Of a stretch of 64,000 nt of DNA, positions 7,640 through 14,362 are shown piece after piece. Source of the DNA: Kofleriaceae bacterium (GTDB lineage Bacteria > Myxococcota_A > Polyangia > Haliangiales > Haliangiaceae); the NCBI GenBank assembly GCA_022842285.1, contig JALHPV010000001.1, positions 62,001 through 126,000 of the forward strand, read 5' to 3'. Numbering within the stretch: the stretch's first letter is position 1; each line of letters opens with the position of its first letter. The notes beneath the pieces were generated by a model. That model did no database searches. It was not told where the DNA came from and saw only the letters and a program-made list of their open reading frames with translations. The position numbers were made by a program, and so were the translations under genes.

Positions 7640-9043
7640 CTAGGTCAGGACGAGGCGCAGCAGGAGGAAGAGGGTGCCCGAGAGGATGATCGACACGGGG
7701 AGCGTGAAGATCCAGGCGAGGGCGATGGAGCGCACCGTCGAGGAGTTGAGACCCGACTTGTTGGCGACCATCGTGCCGGCGATGCCGGAGGAGAGGACGT
7801 GGGTGGTGGAGACGGGGAGGCCGGCGGTGGAGGCGAGGCCGATCGCGGTGGCGGCGACGAGCTCCGCGCTCATGCCCTGGGCGTAGGTCAGGTGGGACTT
7901 GCCGATCTTCTCGCCGACCGTGACGACGATACGCTTCCAGCCGACCATCGTGCCGAGCCCGAGAGCGAAGGCGATGGCGAGGAGAACCCAGACGGGCGCG
8001 TAGTCCGTGAGGTCGCGCAGGGTACGGCGCTGCGTCGCGAGCTGGGCCTTCTCCTCGGCGGTGAGGCCGAGGTGACCGGCGGCAACGAGCTTGCCGACGG
8101 CGCTGTCGATGAGAAGGATCTCGCGACGGATCTCGAAGCGATCGGCTTCGGGGACCTCGTCGACGGTGGCGTGGGCTCCGATGCGCCGCTGCATGTTGGC
8201 GAGGCGGGCGCGGACCTCCTCGATCTTGGCGGCGCCTTCCGCGTCGCCATGGAGGGCGAGCATGGAGTCGATCTGGACGATCGCAGCCTTGGTGGGGACG
8301 GTGCTCGCCTCGCGGTCGAGGGCGAAGCCGCCGGGGAGGAGGCCGATGAGGATCAGCATGACGAGGCCGACGCCCTTCTGCCCGTCGTTCGATCCGTGGG
8401 CGAAGGAGACGGCGGAGCACGTGCCGATGAGGACGGCGCGCGTACCCATGGGGGGCGGGCGGTCCTTGGGCGGCGTCTCGACGAGCGTGCGGTTGCGCGC
8501 GTAGCGCTTGAAGAGGAGGTAGAGGAGCGCGGCGGCCACGAAGCCACACATGGGGCTCACGAGGAGAGAGAGGCCGATGTCCTTGGCCTTGCCCCAGTTC
8601 ACGCCGTCGCCGAAGGCGTGGCCGGCGGTCATCGAGTTTGCGATGCCGACCCCGAGGATGGAGCCGATGAGCGTGTGCGAGGAGGACGACGGGAGGCCGA
8701 GGTACCAGGTGCCGACGTTCCAGATGATGGCCGCGAGGAGGAGCGAGAGGACCATCGACAGCGCCATGCCCGAGCCACCTTTGACGAGGAGCTCGACAGG
8801 CAGGAGCTTGATGATGGCCATCGCGACGGCGATGCCGCCGACGAGCACACCGATGAAGTTGAAGATGCCGGAGAGGATGACGGCGACACGCGGCTTCAGC
8901 GAGTTCGTGTAGATGACCGTGGCGACGGCGTTGGCCGTGTCGTGGAAGCCGTTGACGAACTCGAAGCCGAGCGCCAGCAGCAAGCATGCGAACAGGAGCA
9001 GCGTGCTCCCCGTCGAGAGGGAGTGATTGAACAGCGCGTCCAC
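7640..9043 (-). CDS. pit: PiT-family inorganic phosphate transporter
   Basis: 467-residue inner-membrane permease of the PiT family, which imports phosphate, often as a metal-phosphate complex, with protons or sodium. The two diagnostic repeats are visible: NGFHDTANAV at 31-40 near the N-terminus, and a matching GLPVSTTHVLSS segment in the last fifth. In between are about ten hydrophobic segments and a long charged cytoplasmic loop (about 210-320), as in bacterial PitA. The ATG at 9041-9043 is supported by the conserved length. Upstream there is an exact 11-bp tandem repeat (9104-9125) that may be a Pho-type operator. The nearby acyltransferase is read in the same direction but about 100 bases further upstream, so it is probably a separate unit. 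Confidence 0.93.
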   Translation of the reverse strand: MDALFNHSLSTGSTLLLFACLLLALGFEFVNGFHDTANAVATVIYTNSLKPRVAVILSGIFNFIGVLVGGIAVAMAIIKLLPVELLVKGGSGMALSMVLSLLLAAIIWNVGTWYLGLPSSSSHTLIGSILGVGIANSMTAGHAFGDGVNWGKAKDIGLSLLVSPMCGFVAAALLYLLFKRYARNRTLVETPPKDRPPPMGTRAVLIGTCSAVSFAHGSNDGQKGVGLVMLILIGLLPGGFALDREASTVPTKAAIVQIDSMLALHGDAEGAAKIEEVRARLANMQRRIGAHATVDEVPEADRFEIRREILLIDSAVGKLVAAGHLGLTAEEKAQLATQRRTLRDLTDYAPVWVLLAIAFALGLGTMVGWKRIVVTVGEKIGKSHLTYAQGMSAELVAATAIGLASTAGLPVSTTHVLSSGIAGTMVANKSGLNSSTVRSIALAWIFTLPVSIILSGTLFLLLRLVLT

Positions 9044-9103
9044 GTCGCCTCGTTGATACGCGGAAACACCCTCCGTTCACTGAGGCGAATGGGCGACATG
9101 TTC

Positions 9104-9125
9104 GTCACCGAACCGTCACCGAACC
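9104..9125 (-). promoter_or_regulatory. 11-bp tandem repeat upstream of pit, Pho-box-like
   Basis: On the minus strand GGTTCGGTGAC occurs twice in direct succession with no mismatch. Sites for OmpR/PhoB-family activators are tandem repeats with an 11-bp period, and this pair lies 61-82 bases before the pit start codon. The sequence is not the enterobacterial Pho box, so assignment to PhoB rests on period and context only. Confidence 0.4.
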
Positions 9126-9147
9126 GATGCCGTGCCGATGCTGACAG

Positions 9148-10425
9148 TTAGCTGGGCAGGCGCGAGCGAGCTTCATCGATCGCGGTGCGCGCGGCGATCC
9201 GTAGGCGCGCCAGGTGCGCGAGCTGCTCGGCGGTGACCTCGCCAGGCCGCTGGTACCATTCGTCCAGCCAGCGCAGGGCCGCGAAGGGCGACACCACCGC
9301 GATGGCGGCGGCAGCGATCGATACCGGCGGGGGGAGCAGGAGGAGTGCGCCCCCGACGAGGCCGGCCGCCCACAGGGGATACACCACGAGCGCGGCGCCG
9401 AGCTTGATCGTCGAGACGGCGTCCGCATCCTTCGAGCGAGCGACCCAGCGCGGCACGAAGTAGGGCAGGGCATAGAGCGCCACTCCCGTCGCGGCGAGCG
9501 GGGCCATCGCCCACTTCTTCCAGCGCGCGGTGGGTTCGCGGTCGGGGGCCGACGTCGCGGTCACGTGGCTGTCGGCGAGGCCGAGGCGGCCGAGCTCGTC
9601 GTAGTACGCATCGACCTTCTCGCCGACCTTCGCGACCACCGCCGGATCCACCGAGTGCAGGGTGCGCGAGGCGAGCCCGACCTGGCGGCCGATGCCGTTC
9701 CAGCGTTCGAGCGTGCTGTGGCCCAGGTCGTCGTTCGCCAGAAGCTCCGCGACGCGGGCGATCCGGCGCTTCTCCTCGTGGGTCTCGCCCTCGACGAGGA
9801 GCTCGCGGAGATCCGCGTCCATCTGCGCCGTGGCCGCGCGGACCTTCTCTTCGCCCTCGCCCGGCACCTCGTCGAAGCGTCGAATGGGTCCCCACAGCAC
9901 CAGCGACCGCGACCGGAAGTCGGTGCGGTCATCGAACTCGAGCGCGGCCGCCTGGAACGTGGGCGGCACGCCTCCCTCCGCTTCGGCGGCGAGCAGCATC
10001 CGCGCCGCGCCACTTCGTAGCGGGGCGAGCTGCGACTCGCTGTGGCTCGTGCCCTCGGGAAAGATGAGGATGTTCCCGCCACCGGCGAGGTGCTTCGCGA
10101 TCGCGGAGAACGTCTCGTCGTTGGCGCTGGTGACCTTGTCGGGCGAATCCTTGCGCCGCACGATCGGCACCGCACCGGCGCGATCGAGCAGCCACGACAG
10201 CCCGGGGATGTCCCAGAGCGTCGACTTCGCGATGGGGGCGATATCGCACTCGGCGCCGGTGATCACCAGCACCGGATCGATGAGCGCGTTGTAGTGGTTC
10301 GAAACGATCACGCGACCGCGCGTGTCGGGCCCGGGCGCCTGGCCGACGCGTTCGATCTCGCGGAAGTAGAGCCGCATCAAGCGGCGGAACGTCGCGACGA
10401 GCGCACGCCGAACCGGATCACCCAC
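9148..10425 (-). CDS. PlsC/LPLAT-type acyltransferase with C-terminal membrane region
   Basis: 425 residues, GTG start. The N-terminal half is a lysophospholipid/glycerol-phosphate acyltransferase domain: the catalytic block is SNHYNALID (His44, Asp50; spacing of five, as in the GPAT/DHAPAT-like branch) and the phosphate-binding block FPEGTSHS is at 122-129. The second half carries a long helical stretch and two or three hydrophobic segments (about 310-390), so the enzyme is membrane-bound. It would move an acyl chain to glycerol-3-phosphate, lysophosphatidate or a related acceptor in phospholipid synthesis. A second, shorter PlsC-like gene lies at 23345. Substrate cannot be decided from sequence. 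Confidence 0.85.
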   Translation of the reverse strand: MGDPVRRALVATFRRLMRLYFREIERVGQAPGPDTRGRVIVSNHYNALIDPVLVITGAECDIAPIAKSTLWDIPGLSWLLDRAGAVPIVRRKDSPDKVTSANDETFSAIAKHLAGGGNILIFPEGTSHSESQLAPLRSGAARMLLAAEAEGGVPPTFQAAALEFDDRTDFRSRSLVLWGPIRRFDEVPGEGEEKVRAATAQMDADLRELLVEGETHEEKRRIARVAELLANDDLGHSTLERWNGIGRQVGLASRTLHSVDPAVVAKVGEKVDAYYDELGRLGLADSHVTATSAPDREPTARWKKWAMAPLAATGVALYALPYFVPRWVARSKDADAVSTIKLGAALVVYPLWAAGLVGGALLLLPPPVSIAAAAIAVVSPFAALRWLDEWYQRPGEVTAEQLAHLARLRIAARTAIDEARSRLPS

Positions 10426-10469
10426 CCGACGAGCGTACTACGCGGCGCCCTCGCGCTACACTGGGGTCG

Positions 10470-11198
10470 GTGAGTGCGCGTGATCCCAAGGCTACGGAGC
10501 TGCGGTCCGTGGTCCCACTCGTCGTGCTCGGGGCCTCGCCGGCCTTCGTCGGGCCCGTGACCCTCGTCGAGAACGCGGGCAAGATCGTCGGCATCACGAG
10601 CGTCGAGCTCTTGCGACCGCAGCAGGGCATGCCGCTTGCCATCGTCTCCCTCGACGGCCGTCACCAGCTGCCCGTGAAGTCGTGGAGTGCGGGGCGTTAC
10701 ACGGGCCTCGGGCTCGTCGAGATCGAGGGGCCGATTCCGCCGGCGATGGAGATCGCGACGCTCGGGCTCGGAGCGGTCACGGCGAGCACCGATACGCGCG
10801 GAGTTCCTGCAGCGCTGATCGTCGTTGCACCGCATGGCGCCGGGTTCGAGCGCAGCGTCGTGCCCGTGTACATCGATACCGATGATGGCGGCGGCATGGC
10901 CGACACCGTCACCCGCCTGGTGAGTCCGATGGATGCCGCGCACGCGCAGGTGGCGGGCGACGGCGCGCCGCTCTTCGCCTGGTTCCCACCCGAGCCGAAG
11001 CTGGGCCGGCCGAGCGAGGTCCTCGTCGTTGCGATCGCCACGCGGTACCGGGCCGGCATCGTGAAGCCCCGCGAGACGCCGGTCCTCGCCGAGCTGTCCG
11101 CGCTCGACGATCTCGGGCGAGCGTTGTATTCGCACCCGACGCCCGACGAGCGACCCGAGCTCGCACCGGTGACCGGCGAGGTCGTCGAGCCTTCGTGA
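10470..11198 (+). CDS. Hypothetical protein, possibly a degenerate trypsin-like fold
   Basis: 242 residues, GTG start, no signal peptide. The sequence is strand-rich with regular hydrophobic patterns (SVVPLVVLG, KIVGITSVELL, PLAIVSLDG, GLGLVEIEG, ALIVVAPHG, EVLVVAIATRY). Its spacing resembles trypsin-like (S1) proteins, but no catalytic His-Asp-Ser set can be picked out, so if related it would be inactive. The resemblance is weak. It is divergent from the acyltransferase (44 bases between starts) and lies 16 bases before xth, so it probably shares a transcript with exonuclease III. Confidence 0.5.
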   Translation: MSARDPKATELRSVVPLVVLGASPAFVGPVTLVENAGKIVGITSVELLRPQQGMPLAIVSLDGRHQLPVKSWSAGRYTGLGLVEIEGPIPPAMEIATLGLGAVTASTDTRGVPAALIVVAPHGAGFERSVVPVYIDTDDGGGMADTVTRLVSPMDAAHAQVAGDGAPLFAWFPPEPKLGRPSEVLVVAIATRYRAGIVKPRETPVLAELSALDDLGRALYSHPTPDERPELAPVTGEVVEPS

Positions 11199-11214
11199 TG
11201 CTGAGCACGTCAGC

Positions 11215-11976
11215 GTGAAGATCGCGACCTGGAACGTCAACGGCATCCGCGCCCGCTCGACGGAAGTGCAGAGCTTCATCGACCGCGAGGAGCCGGACGT
11301 CCTCTGCCTCCAGGAGACGAAGGCATCGCCCGAGCAGGTGCCCGAGACGCTCGCGACGGTGCCCGGCTATCACTGCCACTGGCACGGCCACAAGGGGTAC
11401 TCGGGGGTCGCGCTGCTGCTGCACACGCGCGCCTTCGCGACCGCGCCGGTCTTCGTGCATCCGCCGTTCGATCTCGAGACTCGCATCGTCGTCGCCGAGG
11501 CCGGCTCGCTCGTGTTCGGCTCCGTCTACGTGCCGAATGGTGGCAAGGACTTCCCCGCGAAGATGCAGTTCTGGACGGAGCTGGTCGCGTGGGCGATGGC
11601 GCTTCGCTCCGCCGGCAAGCACCTCGTGCTGGGTGGTGACTTCAACGTCGCGCGCACGCCGGTCGATGTGCACCCGTCGCTACGCAAGGACATGATCGGC
11701 CAGAGCCAGCCCGAGCGCGTGCTCTTCGAGCAGTTCCTCGACGGGGGCGCCCTCGTCGATGTCGGCCGCCATGTCGATCCGAGCAATGACCGGCTATTCA
11801 CGTGGTGGGCGCCCTGGCGCAACATGCGCGCGCGCAACATCGGGTGGCGCCTGGACTACGTCGCGGCCAGCCGGGCCCTCGTGGACGAGGCCACACATTG
11901 CGCGGCGTATCGGGAAACGGGAACGAGCGACCACGCACCCGTGATCGCGCATCTCCGCGACGCGCCGCTGAGCTAG
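11215..11976 (+). CDS. xth: Exodeoxyribonuclease III family AP endonuclease
   Basis: 253 residues, GTG start. Exonuclease III/AP-endonuclease fold of base-excision repair: it cleaves the backbone at abasic sites and removes 3' blocking groups. Visible motifs are WNVNGIR (residues 6-12, Asn7), LQETK with the metal-binding Glu34, the central GGDFNVA block with catalytic Asp, the LDY segment and the C-terminal SDHAPV with the catalytic His. Length is normal. Its stop codon TAG is bases 2-4 of the CTAG that serves as the insertion target of the adjoining insertion sequence, so the reading frame is intact although the element begins at the next base. Confidence 0.93.
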   Translation: MKIATWNVNGIRARSTEVQSFIDREEPDVLCLQETKASPEQVPETLATVPGYHCHWHGHKGYSGVALLLHTRAFATAPVFVHPPFDLETRIVVAEAGSLVFGSVYVPNGGKDFPAKMQFWTELVAWAMALRSAGKHLVLGGDFNVARTPVDVHPSLRKDMIGQSQPERVLFEQFLDGGALVDVGRHVDPSNDRLFTWWAPWRNMRARNIGWRLDYVAASRALVDEATHCAAYRETGTSDHAPVIAHLRDAPLS

Positions 11977-12072
11977 GGAGTGTCCCTGAATCGGGTCATG
12001 TGGTTTCGATCGGTTGCGACGCGTCGCCGGCGGAAAGTGGCGGCCTGATCGCTTGCGTGATCGAACGTCGGC

Positions 12073-12827
12073 ATGGCGACGCGAGCGTGGATCAACGAAG
12101 AGCAATGGGCGCGGGTTGCTAAAGTGCTGGCGGCACACCCTCGTCGAGGGCGGCCAGGAAAGGATGACCGACGGTTCTTCGAGGCAGTCGTGTGGTGGCG
12201 CCGCACCGGCGTACCGTGGCGCGACCTGCCGAGCGAGTTCGGCCCTTGGAAGACGGTGTTCAATCGGTTCGACCGATGGTCCAAGTGCGGGCGATGGGAC
12301 GCGCTGTTTGCTGCACTACAGACCGCGATCGATCCGGAATGGCAGAGCATCGACAGCACGACGAACCGCGCGCACCAGCACGCCGCCGGTGGAAAGGGGG
12401 GCCCGCAGTTCATGGCATCGGCCGATCGCGAGGTGGTGCGACGACCAAGGTCCACCTCGTCGTCGATGCCCTCGGCCTTCCGCTCGCGTTCGAGCTGACC
12501 GAAGGACAACGTCACGACATCGTACCTGCGCCCGGCCTGGTTGAGCGTACGCGGCCACGTTGCCTGCTCGCCGACAAGGCGTACAGCACGCACGACTTCC
12601 GCGCTCTTCTCGACACGATGGCGTGCCAGCCGGTGATTCCGTCCTCGACGTCGTGGATCGACCCACCTCCTTACGACAAGGAACTGTACAAGGCACGCGC
12701 CGAGGTCGAGTGCACGTTCAACCTACTCAAACAGGCCCGCCGCTTCGCGACTCGCTACGAGAAGACGTTACGGAACTACGCAGCGGTCGTCGCCATCGGC
12801 TGCGCGCTGCTCTGGTTGCGAATCTAG
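12073..12827 (+). CDS. IS5/IS427-group transposase, two frames joined by a -1 shift
   Basis: Frame 1 (12073-12498) and frame 2 (ending 12827) overlap. A -1 shift near 12393-12402, at AAAGGGGGGC, would give one protein of about 251 residues, a normal size. The first part has the DUF4096-like N-terminus (PWRDLPSEFGPW) and the first catalytic Asp in IDSTTNRAH. After the shift come GIGRSRGGATTK (typical of this group), the second Asp in LLADKAY and the Glu of the DDE triad in the ECTFNLLKQARRFATRYEK block. All catalytic residues are present, so the element may be active. Frames agree on both sides of the shift, which argues for programmed frameshifting rather than decay. Confidence 0.85.
12391..12402 (+). 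other. Probable programmed -1 frameshift site in the transposase
   Basis: The zero-frame codons are GGA AAG GGG GGC. Slipping one base back gives AAA GGG GGG CCC and continues in the frame that carries the second half of the transposase. A-AAG and G-GGG-GGC are both known slippery types. The two reading frames overlap around this point and both encode Lys-Gly-Gly-Pro here. Confidence 0.6.
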
Positions 12828-12869
12828 GCACCTGTTCGACGACATGACGTGATCGTCGACGTGATCGCA

Positions 12870-12914
12870 CCCGTGATCGTGGCCGTGCACGGGAACGGGA
12901 ACGCTACCGTGATC
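12870..12914 (+). repeat. Left arm of 45-bp perfect inverted repeat
   Basis: The arm contains two GGGAAC hexamers, preceded and followed by GTGATC units. It is an exact reverse complement of 13338-13382. Beyond the perfect core, similarity continues with a few mismatches to about 12861 and 12920. It begins 43 bases after the transposase stop and lies 62 bases before the start of the four-helix-bundle gene. Confidence 0.95.
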
Positions 12915-12975
12915 CTGATCCAACCCGTCGACGGGAGTTACGCAACCGGCACGCCGCGCGGCCGATAGGGCGGTC

Positions 12976-13317
12976 ATGCTCAGCTTCCAGAAGCTCGACG
13001 TGTACCAGCGTTCGATCGAGTTCCTCGCGTTTGCACGCCGAATACTCCAGCGCATCCCCAAGGGCCATGCCGACCTGGTGGATCAACTCCGCCGCTCCGC
13101 GCAGTCGGTCCCACAGAACATCGCAGAAGGAGCCGGTAAGACCGGCCGTGCCGACAAGGCGAGGTACTACGCGATCGCGAGGGGCTCGGCGATGGAGTCC
13201 GCAGCCCATCTCGACGTGATGAAGATCGACGAGCTGATCGACGACGAGCACTACGCCGTCGGCGTCGCATTGCTCGAGCGAGTCGTTGCCATGCTGACCA
13301 AGATGATCGACCCCTGA
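12976..13317 (+). CDS. Four-helix-bundle protein (23S rRNA intervening-sequence type, S23/IVP)
   Basis: 113 residues. Pattern of the TIGR02436 / 23S rRNA intervening-sequence protein family: FQKLDVYQRS start, DQLRRSAQSVPQNIAEG central signature, a YYAIARGSAMES helix and a last amphipathic helix. Family members form small helical bundles, often pentamers, with a basic face thought to bind nucleic acid; the Avd accessory protein of diversity-generating retroelements is a distant relative. An AGGGCGG Shine-Dalgarno precedes the ATG. The gene sits alone between two 45-bp inverted repeats, like the ORFs in rRNA intervening sequences, but here within an insertion sequence rather than rRNA. The domain assignment is firm; function is unknown. 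Confidence 0.9.
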   Translation: MLSFQKLDVYQRSIEFLAFARRILQRIPKGHADLVDQLRRSAQSVPQNIAEGAGKTGRADKARYYAIARGSAMESAAHLDVMKIDELIDDEHYAVGVALLERVVAMLTKMIDP

Positions 13318-13337
13318 CCGTCAAGGGGGGCGATCAC

Positions 13338-13382
13338 GATCACGGTAGCGTTCCCGTTCCCGTGCACGGCCACGATCACGGG
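13338..13382 (-). repeat. Right arm of 45-bp perfect inverted repeat
   Basis: Exact reverse complement of 12870-12914, starting 21 bases after the stop of the four-helix-bundle gene. It is followed by further GATCACG-like units up to about 13399 and then by the right terminal repeat of the insertion sequence. A transcript of the region could form a stem of 45 perfect base pairs, about 60 with mismatches, with the gene in the loop. Confidence 0.95.
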
Positions 13383-13416
13383 CCCGATCACGGTCACGAC
13401 CGATTAGGGACAGGCC

Positions 13417-13773
13417 CTAGGTCGCGAGCAACGTCACGCCGAGGCCGAGCGCGGCCGGCAGGGCCTGGACGAACAAGATCTTCTTGCCCACGCTCGCGGC
13501 TCCGTAGAGCCCGGCGACGACCACGCAGCCGAGGAAGAAGCAGCGCACGCCCATCGGGTCCCTCGCGAAGAACGACCACACGAGGCCGGCGACGAGGAAC
13601 CCGTTGTACAGGCCCTGGTTCGCGGCGAGGACCTTCGACTCTTCCTGCTGCGCGAGTGTGCGGCGAAACGTCTTCTGTCCGATGGGCGCCGTCCAGAGGA
13701 ACATCTCGAGCACGAGGAACCAGACGTGGAGCGCAGCGACGAGCCCGGTGAGTACGTGCGACGCCAGCAACAT
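13417..13773 (-). CDS. DUF1304 family membrane protein
   Basis: 118 residues with four hydrophobic segments and little else, the length and layout of the DUF1304 family. The characteristic start LTGLVAALHVWFLVLEMFLW and the AANQGLYNGFLV block in the second quarter are present. The role of the family is unknown. Its TAG stop (minus strand 13419-13417) lies within the right CTAG copy beside the insertion sequence, so the insertion has not changed the protein. The GNAT gene upstream ends 7 bases before its start, suggesting a two-gene unit. Confidence 0.85.
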   Translation of the reverse strand: MLLASHVLTGLVAALHVWFLVLEMFLWTAPIGQKTFRRTLAQQEESKVLAANQGLYNGFLVAGLVWSFFARDPMGVRCFFLGCVVVAGLYGAASVGKKILFVQALPAALGLGVTLLAT

Positions 13774-13780
13774 GGGCCGA

Positions 13781-14341
13781 CTATCGCATGATCTGGATCG
13801 CCGTCATGGCCGCGGCGTGCTGGGCACAGAACCGTTCGCGGTCGATCGATAGTGTCAGGTCGCCCTCGTCGGCGAACTCCCGCGCGGTCTCGCTCGAATC
13901 GACGCGATAGCCGAGCTTCTCGAACACGCGCAGCGAGGCAGTGTTCGTCGGAATCACCGACGCGTAGACGCGCGCGAGCTGCAGCGTGCCGAACGCGTAC
14001 GCATGGACCATGGTCGCGAAGCGGGTGCCCAGGCCGCGGCCTTGCTGGGACGGGGCGGCGATCAAGAACGCGAACTCGGCGATGCCGTTGCCGACGCCGC
14101 GCAGGTCGCCATCGCCTGCGAGGACGCCGTCGCACTGGAACAGCACGGGGTGAGCGCCGGCGGCGCGCAGCGAGACATAGTGCTCGCGGACATCGTCGGC
14201 ACAGAGGTCTGACGTATGGCCGAGCAGGGTCGCGTTGCGTGGGTCGTTGTACGCGGCGACGAGCGTGTCGATGTGGGGGGCGAGCTCGTCGTCGGTCGGT
14301 TCGATGACCGTCAAGAGACCAGCATCGGTCGCCCATTCCAT
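13781..14341 (-). CDS. GNAT-family N-acetyltransferase
   Basis: About 186 residues. The acetyl-CoA binding loop is SQQGRGLGTRF (Q/R-x-x-G-x-G/A type) after a strand AEFAFLI. The following ARVYASVIPTNTASLRVFEKLGYR block, with an Asn and the FEKLGY signature, is typical of GNAT enzymes acting on small molecules or protein N-termini (RimJ-like branch). The ATG at 14341 is chosen; a GTG six bases earlier is possible. Substrate unknown. It is upstream of and close to DUF1304. Confidence 0.85.
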   Translation of the reverse strand: MEWATDAGLLTVIEPTDDELAPHIDTLVAAYNDPRNATLLGHTSDLCADDVREHYVSLRAAGAHPVLFQCDGVLAGDGDLRGVGNGIAEFAFLIAAPSQQGRGLGTRFATMVHAYAFGTLQLARVYASVIPTNTASLRVFEKLGYRVDSSETAREFADEGDLTLSIDRERFCAQHAAAMTAIQIMR

Positions 14342-14362
14342 GCGCACGGGCTCATCGTAGCG

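Larger units (their letters stand above)
11977..13416 (+). mobile_element. IS5-family (IS427-group-like) insertion sequence carrying an inverted-repeat unit
   Basis: The ends are related inverted repeats. The left end reads GGAGTGTCCCTGAATCGG. The right end, read inward on the minus strand, reads GGCCTGTCCCTAATCGG; they share TGTCCCT and AATCGG with one gap. CTAG flanks both ends. Inside are a transposase split by a -1 frameshift (12073-12827) and then about 590 bases that do not belong to a usual element of this kind: a 45-bp inverted repeat, a four-helix-bundle gene, and the second repeat arm. A standard element of this group would end shortly after the transposase, so the extra segment is either cargo or a later insertion. 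Confidence 0.75.
11973..13420. repeat. CTAG target-site duplication around the insertion sequence
   Basis: CTAG occurs at 11973-11976 and again at 13417-13420, immediately outside the two terminal inverted repeats. This fits a 4-bp duplication as made by some IS5-family (IS427-group) elements. The left copy contains the stop of xth and the right copy contains the stop of the DUF1304 gene on the other strand. Confidence 0.6.

Noticed and set aside
12870-13382. Possibility that the inverted repeat is a CRISPR-like or integron structure
   Set aside because: Only two arms in inverted orientation, no regular direct repeats with spacers, no integrase or cas gene; the pattern fits a stem with a gene in the loop.
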